Shown: in pieces, positions 1-5,879 of the stretch
Position numbering within the stretch: position 1 is the first letter of the stretch
Layout of the letters: the number at the start of each line of letters is the position of its first letter
Source: Synergistaceae bacterium
GTDB taxonomy: Bacteria > Synergistota > Synergistia > Synergistales > Aminobacteriaceae
Length of the DNA: 7,713 nucleotides
Reading direction: 5' to 3'
NCBI GenBank assembly: GCA_017394925.1
Contig: JAFPWQ010000103.1
Span: 1-7,713 of the forward strand
Program-made: the position numbers and the translations under genes
Notes under the pieces: model-generated
Told to the model about the DNA's origin: nothing
The model's input: only the letters and a program-made list of their open reading frames with translations
The model's database searches: none

Positions 1-345
1 ATTGAGATGATCGAAGCACATCACAACCAGAAGCTCGATGTCCCAAGCGGAACAGCCTTAATGCTCGCAAAACGGATTCAGGAAGCAAGACCAGAATCAA
101 CATTCAATATCGGCAGGCACGAAGACGGAAAAAGGCCAGAAAATGAGATTGGCATTCACTCACTGAGATACGGCAGTGAAGTAGGCACTCACGAGATAAT
201 TTTCTCGAACGGACTTGAGACTATCACGCTCAGACATGACGCAAAGAACAGAGCATTATTCGCAAAGGGTGCATTATCGGCGGCAAGATGGCTCATAAAA
301 CAGTCAGCAGGTTTTTATGACATGAAGGACTTTCTGAAGGGTTAA
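1..345 (+). CDS. dapB: 4-hydroxy-tetrahydrodipicolinate reductase, 3' part (DapB)
   Basis: C-terminal 114 residues of DapB, the cytoplasmic NAD(P)H-dependent enzyme that reduces the DapA product to tetrahydrodipicolinate. The reading frame is open to base 1, so the gene is cut by the window edge and the ATG at position 7 is an internal Met. Visible family signatures are HHNQK (residues 7-11 of the fragment), matching the catalytic HHxxK motif, then PSGTA of the substrate-binding loop. These are followed by a G-x-H-x-x-x-F segment (VGTHEIIF) and the conserved tail RALFAKGALSAARWL ... GFYDMKDFL. The usual 'LRGG' before 'VGxHE' reads LRYG here. The family is usually about 225-270 residues, so roughly half is missing. 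It lies 4 nt upstream of dapH, and its last codons carry that gene's ribosome-binding site (GAAGGG, 336-341). Confidence 0.95.
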   Translation: MEMIEAHHNQKLDVPSGTALMLAKRIQEARPESTFNIGRHEDGKRPENEIGIHSLRYGSEVGTHEIIFSNGLETITLRHDAKNRALFAKGALSAARWLIKQSAGFYDMKDFLKG

Positions 346-349
346 TATC

Positions 350-1048
350 ATGGACGCAAGAGAGATAATTCAATTCATCGCAGACGCAAAGAAAGTTACG
401 CCCGTAAAAATATTTCTGAAGGAACGCGAAGAGATTGATTTTTCCGGCACTAACACGAAAGTATTCGGATCTGGCGATAAAATCATTTTCGGCGACTGGT
501 CAGAGCTTGAACCTGTAATCAAAGCTAATGAGTCAAAAATTGCTGATATAGTCATCGAGAACTCATCTCGCAACAGTGCAATCCCATTATTAGACCTCAA
601 AGACATTCCCGCAAGAATCGAACCAGGCGCAATAATCCGCGATAACGTTTCAATCGGGAATAACGCAGTCATCATGATGGGTGCAGTGATTAATATCGGG
701 GCAATAATCGGAGAAGGCACAATGATAGACATGAACGCAGTACTCGGAGGACGCGCAACTGTCGGTAAGAACTGCCATGTCGGAGCCGGTGCTGTTCTCG
801 CAGGCGTAATTGAACCAGCAAGCGCAAAGCCCGTTGTCGTTGATGACGGAGTGCTTATCGGTGCTAATGCTGTCGTCATTGAAGGCGTTCACATTGGAGC
901 TAACGCAGTAGTTGCTGCCGGTGCTGTCGTGATTGAAGATGTTGAACCCGGAAAAGTTGTTGCAGGCTGCCCGGCAAGAGTCATCAAGGATAAGGACGCT
1001 AACACGACATTGAAGACCGCGCTTGAACAGTCATTGAGGAGAATATAA
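350..1048 (+). CDS. dapH: Tetrahydrodipicolinate N-acetyltransferase (DapH)
   Basis: A 232-residue acetyl-CoA-dependent acyltransferase of the acetylase branch of lysine/DAP synthesis, forming N-acetyl-2-amino-6-oxopimelate. An N-terminal DapH-type domain (about residues 1-85, ending in RNSAIPLLDLK at 74-84) precedes a left-handed beta-helix of hexapeptide repeats (about 88-210). The repeats include IEPGAIIRD, GEGTMIDMNAVLGGRATVG, GAGAVLAGVIEP and VVAGCPAR. Length and motif order match Bacillus DapH (about 236 residues) and differ from the longer succinyltransferase DapD of proteobacteria, so the acetyl branch is preferred; some databases call this gene dapD. The ATG lies 9 nt after a GAAGG Shine-Dalgarno inside dapB and 4 nt after the dapB stop. 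Its last 14 codons plus stop are duplicated immediately downstream (see the repeat entry). Confidence 0.95.
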   Translation: MDAREIIQFIADAKKVTPVKIFLKEREEIDFSGTNTKVFGSGDKIIFGDWSELEPVIKANESKIADIVIENSSRNSAIPLLDLKDIPARIEPGAIIRDNVSIGNNAVIMMGAVINIGAIIGEGTMIDMNAVLGGRATVGKNCHVGAGAVLAGVIEPASAKPVVVDDGVLIGANAVVIEGVHIGANAVVAAGAVVIEDVEPGKVVAGCPARVIKDKDANTTLKTALEQSLRRI

Positions 1049-1050
1049 GT

Positions 1051-1095
1051 ATGATATTAAAGACTGTATTTGAGCAATCACTGAGGAGAATATAA
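1051..1095 (+). CDS. Candidate 14-codon minigene in the second repeat copy
   Basis: Copy 2 of the tandem duplication reads ATG ... TAA and would encode MILKTVFEQSLRRI, in register with the DapH tail TTLKTALEQSLRRI. The ATG arose at a Thr codon (ACG to ATG) and lies 2 nt after the dapH stop. It sits 9 nt after GAGGAG (1036-1041), a good Shine-Dalgarno. The TAA ends 2 nt before the deacetylase ATG, so dapH stop, minigene start, minigene stop and next start form a relay suited to re-initiation. Of ten coding differences from copy 1, five fall in third codon positions and five codon changes are silent. This is compatible with selection on the peptide but far too few to prove it. It may simply be a non-functional by-product of the duplication. 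Confidence 0.4.
   Translation: MILKTVFEQSLRRI
1083..1088 (+). promoter_or_regulatory. Shine-Dalgarno of the deacetylase gene, supplied by repeat copy 2
   Basis: GAGGAG lies 9 nt before the ATG at 1098. The same motif at 1036-1041 lies 9 nt before the minigene ATG at 1051. Without the duplication, the copy 1 motif would serve the deacetylase gene directly. The motif supports 1098 as the true start. Confidence 0.75.
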
Positions 1096-1097
1096 GC

Positions 1098-2240
1098 ATG
1101 GCCGTAAACTTTCTGAATGAAGCAAACGCATTAAGAGACAAGCTCATAGAGATACGCAAAAGTTTTCACAGGATACCCGAAATTGGCGATAAAGAGTTTA
1201 AGACATCGGCATTAATCGCGAAGTATCTTGATGAATCAGGCATAACGTATCACCGTGTACTCGATACTGGAATAGTCGCGCGCATTGAAGGCAAAAAGCC
1301 CGGCAGACATTCGGCAGTGAGAGCTGACATTGACGCATTGCCAGTGAACGAGAATACCGGCTGTGATTTCGCGAGTCAGAATCCCGGAATGATGCACGCA
1401 TGCGGTCATGATGTTCATATCACGGGGGCATTAGGTGCGGCCATGTTACTCAAAGCACACGAGAACGATTTATGCGGTTCTGTATCTTTCTTCTTTCAGC
1501 CCAACGAAGAAGGAGACGGCGGTGCTGACAGAATGATTCATGAAGGCTGTCTTGAAGGTATCGATGCAGTATTCGGCTGTCATGTTGACCCTGCATTACC
1601 CGCAGGCCATGTCGGAATACGTTACGGGAATTTCTACGCGGCATCGGCAACGTTCAAAGTAATAATTCACGGGAAGAGCGCGCACGGTGCTCAGCGTGAT
1701 AAGGGCATTGACTCGATTGAAGTATCTGCTCACATAATCCCAGAAATATTAAAGATTTCAGGCGGCGTTGTCAGTGTAGGAATGATTCACGCAGGCACAG
1801 CAAATAACATTCTTGCAGGTACATGTGAGTTTTACGGCATAGTCCGCACGTTCGGAGTCAATGAGCGTTCCAGAATGTGCAGTGAACTCAAAGAGATATG
1901 TGAAAGAATTTCGGCTGACTTCAAAGCAACGTGTGAATGCATAATCACTGACTCATGTCCCGGAATCGTGAATGACAACGACAGGATAACCGCATTAATC
2001 GAATCTACAGCGCGTAAGACTTTCGGAGATGATAAAGTTCATGTGATAGACAAGCCTTTATTCATCAGCGAGGACTTCGGATATTTCATCATGGCCAGAA
2101 CAGGATGCTTCTATCATATCGGTGCAGGCAGTGAGTACCCTTTGCACAGCGATAAATTTCTCCCCGAACCTGACGCAATCATCACGGCTTCAGCTCTTCA
2201 TGCTGCGGCTGTAACGCAATACAACAAGAAAGAAGACTGA
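1098..2240 (+). CDS. M20-family amidohydrolase, probable N-acetyl-LL-diaminopimelate deacetylase
   Basis: A 380-residue cytoplasmic metallopeptidase-fold protein of the M20D amidohydrolase type. Metal-site motifs are RADIDALP (75-82), MHACGHD (99-105, with H100, C102 and H104), the catalytic/ligand pair in QPNEEG (E137, E138), H162 in GCHVDP, and H350 near the C-terminus (YPLHSDKF). The lid/dimerisation domain spans about 180-290, with HGKSAHG (191-197) and GTANNILAG. SEDFGYF near the end is also typical. M20D enzymes as a group cleave varied N-acyl or aminoacyl substrates. The call as N-acetyl-diaminopimelate deacetylase (EC 3.5.1.47) rests on its place directly after dapH in a dap cluster and on overall likeness to the Bacillus enzyme (about 374 residues). 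That enzyme is sometimes named dapL, a symbol also used for an unrelated aminotransferase, so none is given here. Confidence 0.85.
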   Translation: MAVNFLNEANALRDKLIEIRKSFHRIPEIGDKEFKTSALIAKYLDESGITYHRVLDTGIVARIEGKKPGRHSAVRADIDALPVNENTGCDFASQNPGMMHACGHDVHITGALGAAMLLKAHENDLCGSVSFFFQPNEEGDGGADRMIHEGCLEGIDAVFGCHVDPALPAGHVGIRYGNFYAASATFKVIIHGKSAHGAQRDKGIDSIEVSAHIIPEILKISGGVVSVGMIHAGTANNILAGTCEFYGIVRTFGVNERSRMCSELKEICERISADFKATCECIITDSCPGIVNDNDRITALIESTARKTFGDDKVHVIDKPLFISEDFGYFIMARTGCFYHIGAGSEYPLHSDKFLPEPDAIITASALHAAAVTQYNKKED

Positions 2241-2246
2241 TATAAC

Positions 2247-3566
2247 TTGAATCGAATCATAACCGCTAAATTCGGCGGAACATCATTAGCAGACGCATCG
2301 CAGATCAAAAAAGTCGCCGCAATCATCAAATCTAATCCCGAACGAAGATATGTAATCGCATCGGCACCGGGCAAAAGATTTTCGGATGATATTAAGATTA
2401 CGGATATGCTTTACACATGCCATAAGCAGAACGAAGACGGCAAAGATTTTTCGGTTACACTGAAGCGCATATCAGAACGTTATGCAGATATTATTCATGA
2501 ACTGGGAATTGAATTCGATATTGATTCAGAGATTAAAGCCATTGAGAAAAATATTATTGCAGGCGTTTCATCTGATTATCCAGCAAGCAGAGGTGAATAT
2601 ATCAACTCAAAGATAATCGCAAAATTCTTAGGCTGGCCTTTCGTTGATGCGTCAGAGATAATTTTCTTCACGGATAAAGGCGTTCTTGATGAGTCTAAGA
2701 CATTCACGAAGGCAGGAGAGAGATTGCTTGCACTTGAACATGCAGTCATACCCGGCTTCTATGGTTCACTCCCAGACGGCAGCATTAAGACATTTTCACG
2801 CGGAGGCTCAGACGTAACCGGCTCAATAATAGCGCGTTCGGTGAATGCAGATTTATATGAGAACTGGACAGATGTATCCGGCATGTTGTCAGCAGACCCC
2901 CGAATCGTGAAATCCCCGAAAGTAATCGAAAATATAACCTACACTGAGTTACGCGAACTTTCATACATGGGCGCGAGTGTCTTACATGAAGATGCAGTTT
3001 TCCCCGTCCGCAAGGCAGGAATTCCCATTAATATACGCAACACGAATTCACCTGACGATAACGGCACAATGATAGCCGCATCACTCCCGAAGGACATTAA
3101 GCGCAGTGCAGTAACAGGTATTGCAGGCAGAAAGGGCTTTACGTCAATACGTGTTGAGAAGTCCATGATGAACGGCGAATCTGGATTCGGTGCAAGGCTG
3201 TTATATATATTTTCGGATAACGGAGTACCGTTTGAACATTGCCCGACTGGTATAGATACTATTTCAGTTGTCGTGAATTCGGCCATGTTTGAATCAAAAC
3301 GTGAAGATATATTACGTTCAATCAAGAATGAACTGAATCCTGATTACATTACGATTGAAAAGAATCTCGCGGCAATTGCTGTTGTCGGTGAAGGAATGAT
3401 AAGCACTAAAGGAACAGCCGCAAAGTTATTCAAAGCATTGGCTGACGCAGGAATAAATATCCGAATGATAGATCAGGGCTCAGATGAATTGAATATCATT
3501 GTCGGAGTTGACGAAGGAGATTACGAGAAAGCGATTCGGGCTCTGTATGACGCAATGACAGATTGA
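2247..3566 (+). CDS. lysC: Aspartate kinase, first paralog (AK1)
   Basis: A 439-residue monofunctional aspartokinase, phosphorylating L-aspartate with ATP as the first step toward DAP, lysine, threonine and methionine. The amino-acid-kinase domain (about 1-285) carries KFGGTS (8-13), ITDML (51-55), ASRGE (113-117), RGGSD (185-189), WTDVSG (207-212), DPRI (217-220) and SYMGASVLHED (239-249). Two ACT regulatory domains follow at about 288-360 and 373-436 (MIDQGSDELNIIVGV), where end-product feedback usually acts. All recognisable substrate and nucleotide motifs are intact, so it is expected to be active. The start is TTG at 2247: an in-frame TGA (the deacetylase stop) lies only two codons upstream and no ATG precedes KFGG. 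The Shine-Dalgarno is weak (GAAAGAAG, 2228-2235), so coupling to the upstream gene, 6 nt away, is likely. A terminator follows directly. Confidence 0.95.
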   Translation: MNRIITAKFGGTSLADASQIKKVAAIIKSNPERRYVIASAPGKRFSDDIKITDMLYTCHKQNEDGKDFSVTLKRISERYADIIHELGIEFDIDSEIKAIEKNIIAGVSSDYPASRGEYINSKIIAKFLGWPFVDASEIIFFTDKGVLDESKTFTKAGERLLALEHAVIPGFYGSLPDGSIKTFSRGGSDVTGSIIARSVNADLYENWTDVSGMLSADPRIVKSPKVIENITYTELRELSYMGASVLHEDAVFPVRKAGIPINIRNTNSPDDNGTMIAASLPKDIKRSAVTGIAGRKGFTSIRVEKSMMNGESGFGARLLYIFSDNGVPFEHCPTGIDTISVVVNSAMFESKREDILRSIKNELNPDYITIEKNLAAIAVVGEGMISTKGTAAKLFKALADAGINIRMIDQGSDELNIIVGVDEGDYEKAIRALYDAMTD

Positions 3567-3574
3567 AAAAATAT

Positions 3575-3608
3575 ATACCTTCCTGAATTTTTCGGGAGGG
3601 TATTTTTG
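3575..3608 (+). terminator. Rho-independent terminator after AK1
   Basis: A 13-bp stem, ATACCTTCCTGAA (3575-3587) with TTCGGGAGGGTAT (3591-3603), has two G-U pairs and a 3-nt TTT loop. It is followed by a run of T (3603-3607) and GTT. It starts 8 nt after the AK1 stop and should end most transcripts of the dapB-AK1 unit. Confidence 0.9.
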
Positions 3609-3616
3609 TTATGACG

Positions 3617-3625
3617 TGCTATAAT
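3617..3625 (+). promoter_or_regulatory. Extended -10 promoter for AK2-dapF-radical SAM
   Basis: TGCTATAAT is an exact extended -10 element (TGnTATAAT) in the only intergenic space between the two aspartate kinases, 9 nt after the terminator. No convincing -35 hexamer sits 16-18 bp upstream, where the terminator's right arm lies; extended -10 promoters can work without one. Transcription would begin near 3632 and give a leader of about 60 nt, too short for a lysine riboswitch. Confidence 0.65.
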
Positions 3626-3672
3626 CCCTCACATATTCCCAATTTTTTGACAAGTAAACAATAATTCACAGC

Positions 3673-3681
3673 GAAAGAAAG
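3673..3681 (+). promoter_or_regulatory. Weak Shine-Dalgarno that favours the AK2 start at 3691
   Basis: GAAAGAAAG is the only purine-rich stretch before AK2. It ends directly against the ATG at 3682, too close for ribosome binding, but 9 nt before the ATG at 3691. This supports the downstream start. Confidence 0.5.
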
Positions 3682-3690
3682 ATGATATGT

Positions 3691-5022
3691 ATGTATCAGA
3701 CCATAGTAGCTAAATTCGGGGGCAGCTCATTAGCGGATGCCTCACATATACAGAAGACAGCTTCAATCATCAGCATGGATCCGGCAAGGCGTTATGTCGT
3801 AACATCATCACCAGGAGAACGCACAGACGATGATATAAAAATCACGGACATGCTTTATATGTGCCATTCGAGATTCACGAACAGGGAAAATTATCAGGAC
3901 ATGCTGAACGCGATTCACCTGCGCTTTGACGAAATAGTTTCTGAGCTTGGAATTGATTTTAATGTCAGCGCGGAGATAAAAGAACTTCAGAAAAATTTAA
4001 TGCTCGGCAGAAGCAGCGACTTCATAGCAAGCAGGGGAGAATTCATCACGGCTAAGATAATGGCCAAAGTATTAGGCTGGAAATTCATAGATGCCTCTGA
4101 TATGATATTTTTCAACAATGACGGCTCACTCAATGAGCTTAAGACATTTTCAACGGCCTCAAGAATCTTAAAGCCTCTGGAACATGCAGTAATACCCGGT
4201 TTTTACGGGATAATGCCCAACGGAAGCATAAAGACCTTCACGCGCGGAGGTTCAGACACAACAGCCTCGATAATAGCCCGTGCATTAAACGCAGATCTCT
4301 ATGAGAAATGGACAGATAAGGCCGAAATTTTCAGTGCAGACCCGTCTATAATAGATTCTCCGAAGGCAGTTGAGAATATCACGTACAAAGAGCTTCATGA
4401 ACTTAGCTATATGGGTTTCACTGTCCTGAACGAAGACTCAGTTTTCCCAATAAACAGAGCCGGAATTCCCGTAAATATCCGGGACACGAATAATATTAAC
4501 GACAAAGGCACGCTCATACTTCCGGAACTGCCCGAAGATTTTGCGAGAGAAAACATGTTCGTATGTGTTGCGGGCAAAAGAGGATTCAGAGTTCTTCAGA
4601 TTGAGAAATACAAGCTCAATAAAGAAGCTCCGTTTGCGGCAAAATTATTCAATATATTTGCGAGATATAACATTGCGTGTGAACATTGCCTGTCTGGAAT
4701 CGATATAGTATCCCTTGTGCTTAAGAACCCGTTATTTGACCTGAGGCGCAGTGAGATAATCAGCGAGATAAAACGCGAACTTAATCCCGAAAACGTAGAA
4801 GTGAAAACTAACATGTCATTAATATCCGTAATCGGTCAGGGCATGGGGACGGTCAAAGGAGTATTCGCAAAAGTCTTTAACGCACTTGCAAACGCTGGTG
4901 TGAAAGTGAAAATGATAGATCAGGGTTCTGATGACCTGAATATAATTCTCGGAGTCGATGATGAAGATTATGAACGTTCAATCAGGGCGTTATATAATGC
5001 GTTAATACTCAAGAATGCATAA
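3691..5022 (+). CDS. lysC: Aspartate kinase paralog (AK2) with altered nucleotide-loop residues
   Basis: A 443-residue aspartokinase-family protein, colinear without gaps with AK1 over the first 280 residues; 165 of these are identical (59%, counted by eye). The same layout holds: KFGGSS (8-13), ITDML, ASRGE (113-117), RGGSD (185-189), then two ACT domains including MIDQGSDDLNIILGV. The loop WTDVSG ... DPR of AK1 reads WTDKAE ... DPS here (207-219), and GASVLH reads GFTVLN (242-247). The Arg of DPR and part of this loop contact the nucleotide in characterised aspartokinases, so activity may be reduced or feedback altered. A regulatory or second-isozyme role is equally possible. An in-frame ATG at 3682 would add three residues, but ATG 3691 has better Shine-Dalgarno spacing and aligns exactly with AK1 Met1. 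The gene has its own promoter upstream and lies 17 nt from dapF. Confidence 0.88.
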   Translation: MYQTIVAKFGGSSLADASHIQKTASIISMDPARRYVVTSSPGERTDDDIKITDMLYMCHSRFTNRENYQDMLNAIHLRFDEIVSELGIDFNVSAEIKELQKNLMLGRSSDFIASRGEFITAKIMAKVLGWKFIDASDMIFFNNDGSLNELKTFSTASRILKPLEHAVIPGFYGIMPNGSIKTFTRGGSDTTASIIARALNADLYEKWTDKAEIFSADPSIIDSPKAVENITYKELHELSYMGFTVLNEDSVFPINRAGIPVNIRDTNNINDKGTLILPELPEDFARENMFVCVAGKRGFRVLQIEKYKLNKEAPFAAKLFNIFARYNIACEHCLSGIDIVSLVLKNPLFDLRRSEIISEIKRELNPENVEVKTNMSLISVIGQGMGTVKGVFAKVFNALANAGVKVKMIDQGSDDLNIILGVDDEDYERSIRALYNALILKNA

Positions 5023-5039
5023 AGGAGTGATGAGCAAAA

Positions 5040-5879
5040 ATGAAATTCACAAAGATGCAGGGCTGCGGAAATGATTATATCTACGTGAACTGCTTCAACG
5101 AAAAAATAGAATCTCCCGAAGAACTTGCAATAAAAATATCAGACCGTCATTTTGGAATCGGTTCTGACGGTTTGATTCTCATTCTTCCGTGTGAAAATGC
5201 AGACGCTTTCATGCAGTTATACAATGCTGACGGCTCACCGGGTACAATGTGCGGAAACGGCATCAGGTGCGTAGCCAAATACGTATACGATCACGGTCTC
5301 GTTCCTGCGGATAAAAAGACTCTCAGAATAAATACGCCTGCGGGACTGTATGAGCTTGAACTCACATTAGGCGATAATGGCAAAGTTTCACATGTATGTG
5401 TTGACATGGGGATCGGCAGCGTAACCAGTGAGATACCAGAAAATATTCACGTTCATGATATGGATTTAAAGTTTATCGGAATAGACGTAGGAAATAACCA
5501 CGCAGTATATTTTCTTGACGAGAATTTAATTCTTAATGGCATACATTCATGGCCTGATTCAAAGTTTGCGTCAGAAGGCGTTTATTTTGAGACGCATGAA
5601 AGATTCCCGAACAGGACTAACAGCGAATTCATAAAGATAATCTCACGCAGAGAAATTAACATGAGGGTATACGAACGCGGATCAGGAGAAACATTTGCGT
5701 GTGGGACAGGTGCAACAGCTAGTGTATTTGCCGGTGTAGTCTCAGGAAGATTAGAACGCAATCAAAACGTTACTGTGCATCTCAGGGGCGGGGATTTGAA
5801 GATTCGTGTCGATGATAACAACAGGTGCTTTATGACTGGTCCGGCTGTTGAAGTCTTTTCGGGAGACTATCCTGATTGA
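5040..5879 (+). CDS. dapF: Diaminopimelate epimerase (DapF)
   Basis: A 279-residue cofactor-independent epimerase converting LL- to meso-diaminopimelate, the substrate for both lysine decarboxylation and peptidoglycan cross-linking. The start KFTKMQGCGNDYIYVN (2-17) is the family's N-terminal signature. The two catalytic cysteines are C71 in NADGSPGTMCGNGIRC (62-77) and C221 in GSGETFACGTGA (214-225), one in each of the two pseudo-symmetric lobes. HLRGGDLKI near the C-terminus is also conserved. Length is normal (about 275-280). In-frame TGA codons at 5028 and 5031 leave ATG 5040 as the only start. AAGGAG (5022-5027) is a strong Shine-Dalgarno, though 12 nt away, slightly long. It lies 17 nt after AK2 in the same transcription unit, and its stop overlaps the next gene's start. 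Confidence 0.97.
   Translation: MKFTKMQGCGNDYIYVNCFNEKIESPEELAIKISDRHFGIGSDGLILILPCENADAFMQLYNADGSPGTMCGNGIRCVAKYVYDHGLVPADKKTLRINTPAGLYELELTLGDNGKVSHVCVDMGIGSVTSEIPENIHVHDMDLKFIGIDVGNNHAVYFLDENLILNGIHSWPDSKFASEGVYFETHERFPNRTNSEFIKIISRREINMRVYERGSGETFACGTGATASVFAGVVSGRLERNQNVTVHLRGGDLKIRVDDNNRCFMTGPAVEVFSGDYPD
5861..5865 (+). promoter_or_regulatory. Shine-Dalgarno supporting the TTG start of the radical SAM gene
   Basis: GGGAG lies inside the dapF 3' end, 10 nt before TTG 5876. There is no ATG before the conserved motif AKSILTKSNLP, so this site and the TTGA stop/start overlap define the start. Confidence 0.7.

Larger units (their letters stand above)
1004..1097 (+). repeat. 47-bp imperfect tandem duplication at the dapH 3' end
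   Basis: Bases 1004-1050 and 1051-1097 align without gaps at a period of 47, with 36 of 47 identical by direct count. The unit covers the last 14 codons of dapH, its TAA stop and the embedded GAGGAG Shine-Dalgarno. All 11 differences are transitions (C/T or G/A). Copy 1 is the likely original because it supplies the DapH C-terminus (TLKTALEQSLRRI). Copy 2 supplies the ribosome-binding site of the following deacetylase gene. The last 16 aligned bases (1035-1050 against 1082-1097) differ only at the final base, so the Shine-Dalgarno and stop are the best-kept part. Confidence 0.9.

Noticed and set aside
7..9. ATG at 7 as the start of a short gene
   Set aside because: The frame is open to base 1 and encodes the middle of DapB immediately before its catalytic HHxxK motif, so this is an internal Met of an edge-cut gene.
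370..879. A 169-codon - strand frame opposite dapH
   Set aside because: It lies wholly antisense to a well-conserved dapH, its translation is low-complexity (rich in Ala, Pro, Ile, Ser, Thr) with no recognisable motif, and it reflects codon usage of the hexapeptide repeats.
2939..3325. A 128-codon - strand frame opposite AK1
   Set aside because: It is antisense to conserved kinase/ACT sequence with no family signature. A shorter - strand frame opposite the equivalent ACT region of AK2 (4596-4814) shows it is a shadow of the same protein code.
3647..3652. TTGACA, an exact -35 hexamer, before AK2
   Set aside because: At 17 bp downstream the sequence is AGCGAA, with no acceptable -10, and AATAATTC is only about 8 bp away. 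The extended -10 at 3617-3625 is the better promoter call.
3626..3690. A lysine riboswitch or other leader regulator before AK2
   Set aside because: The leader from the predicted start is only about 60 nt, AT-rich and without clear hairpins. Lysine riboswitches need roughly 170 nt or more.
3682..3690. ATG 3682 as the AK2 start
   Set aside because: It leaves no room for a Shine-Dalgarno and adds three residues not present in AK1. ATG 3691 gives correct spacing and exact alignment of the first residue.
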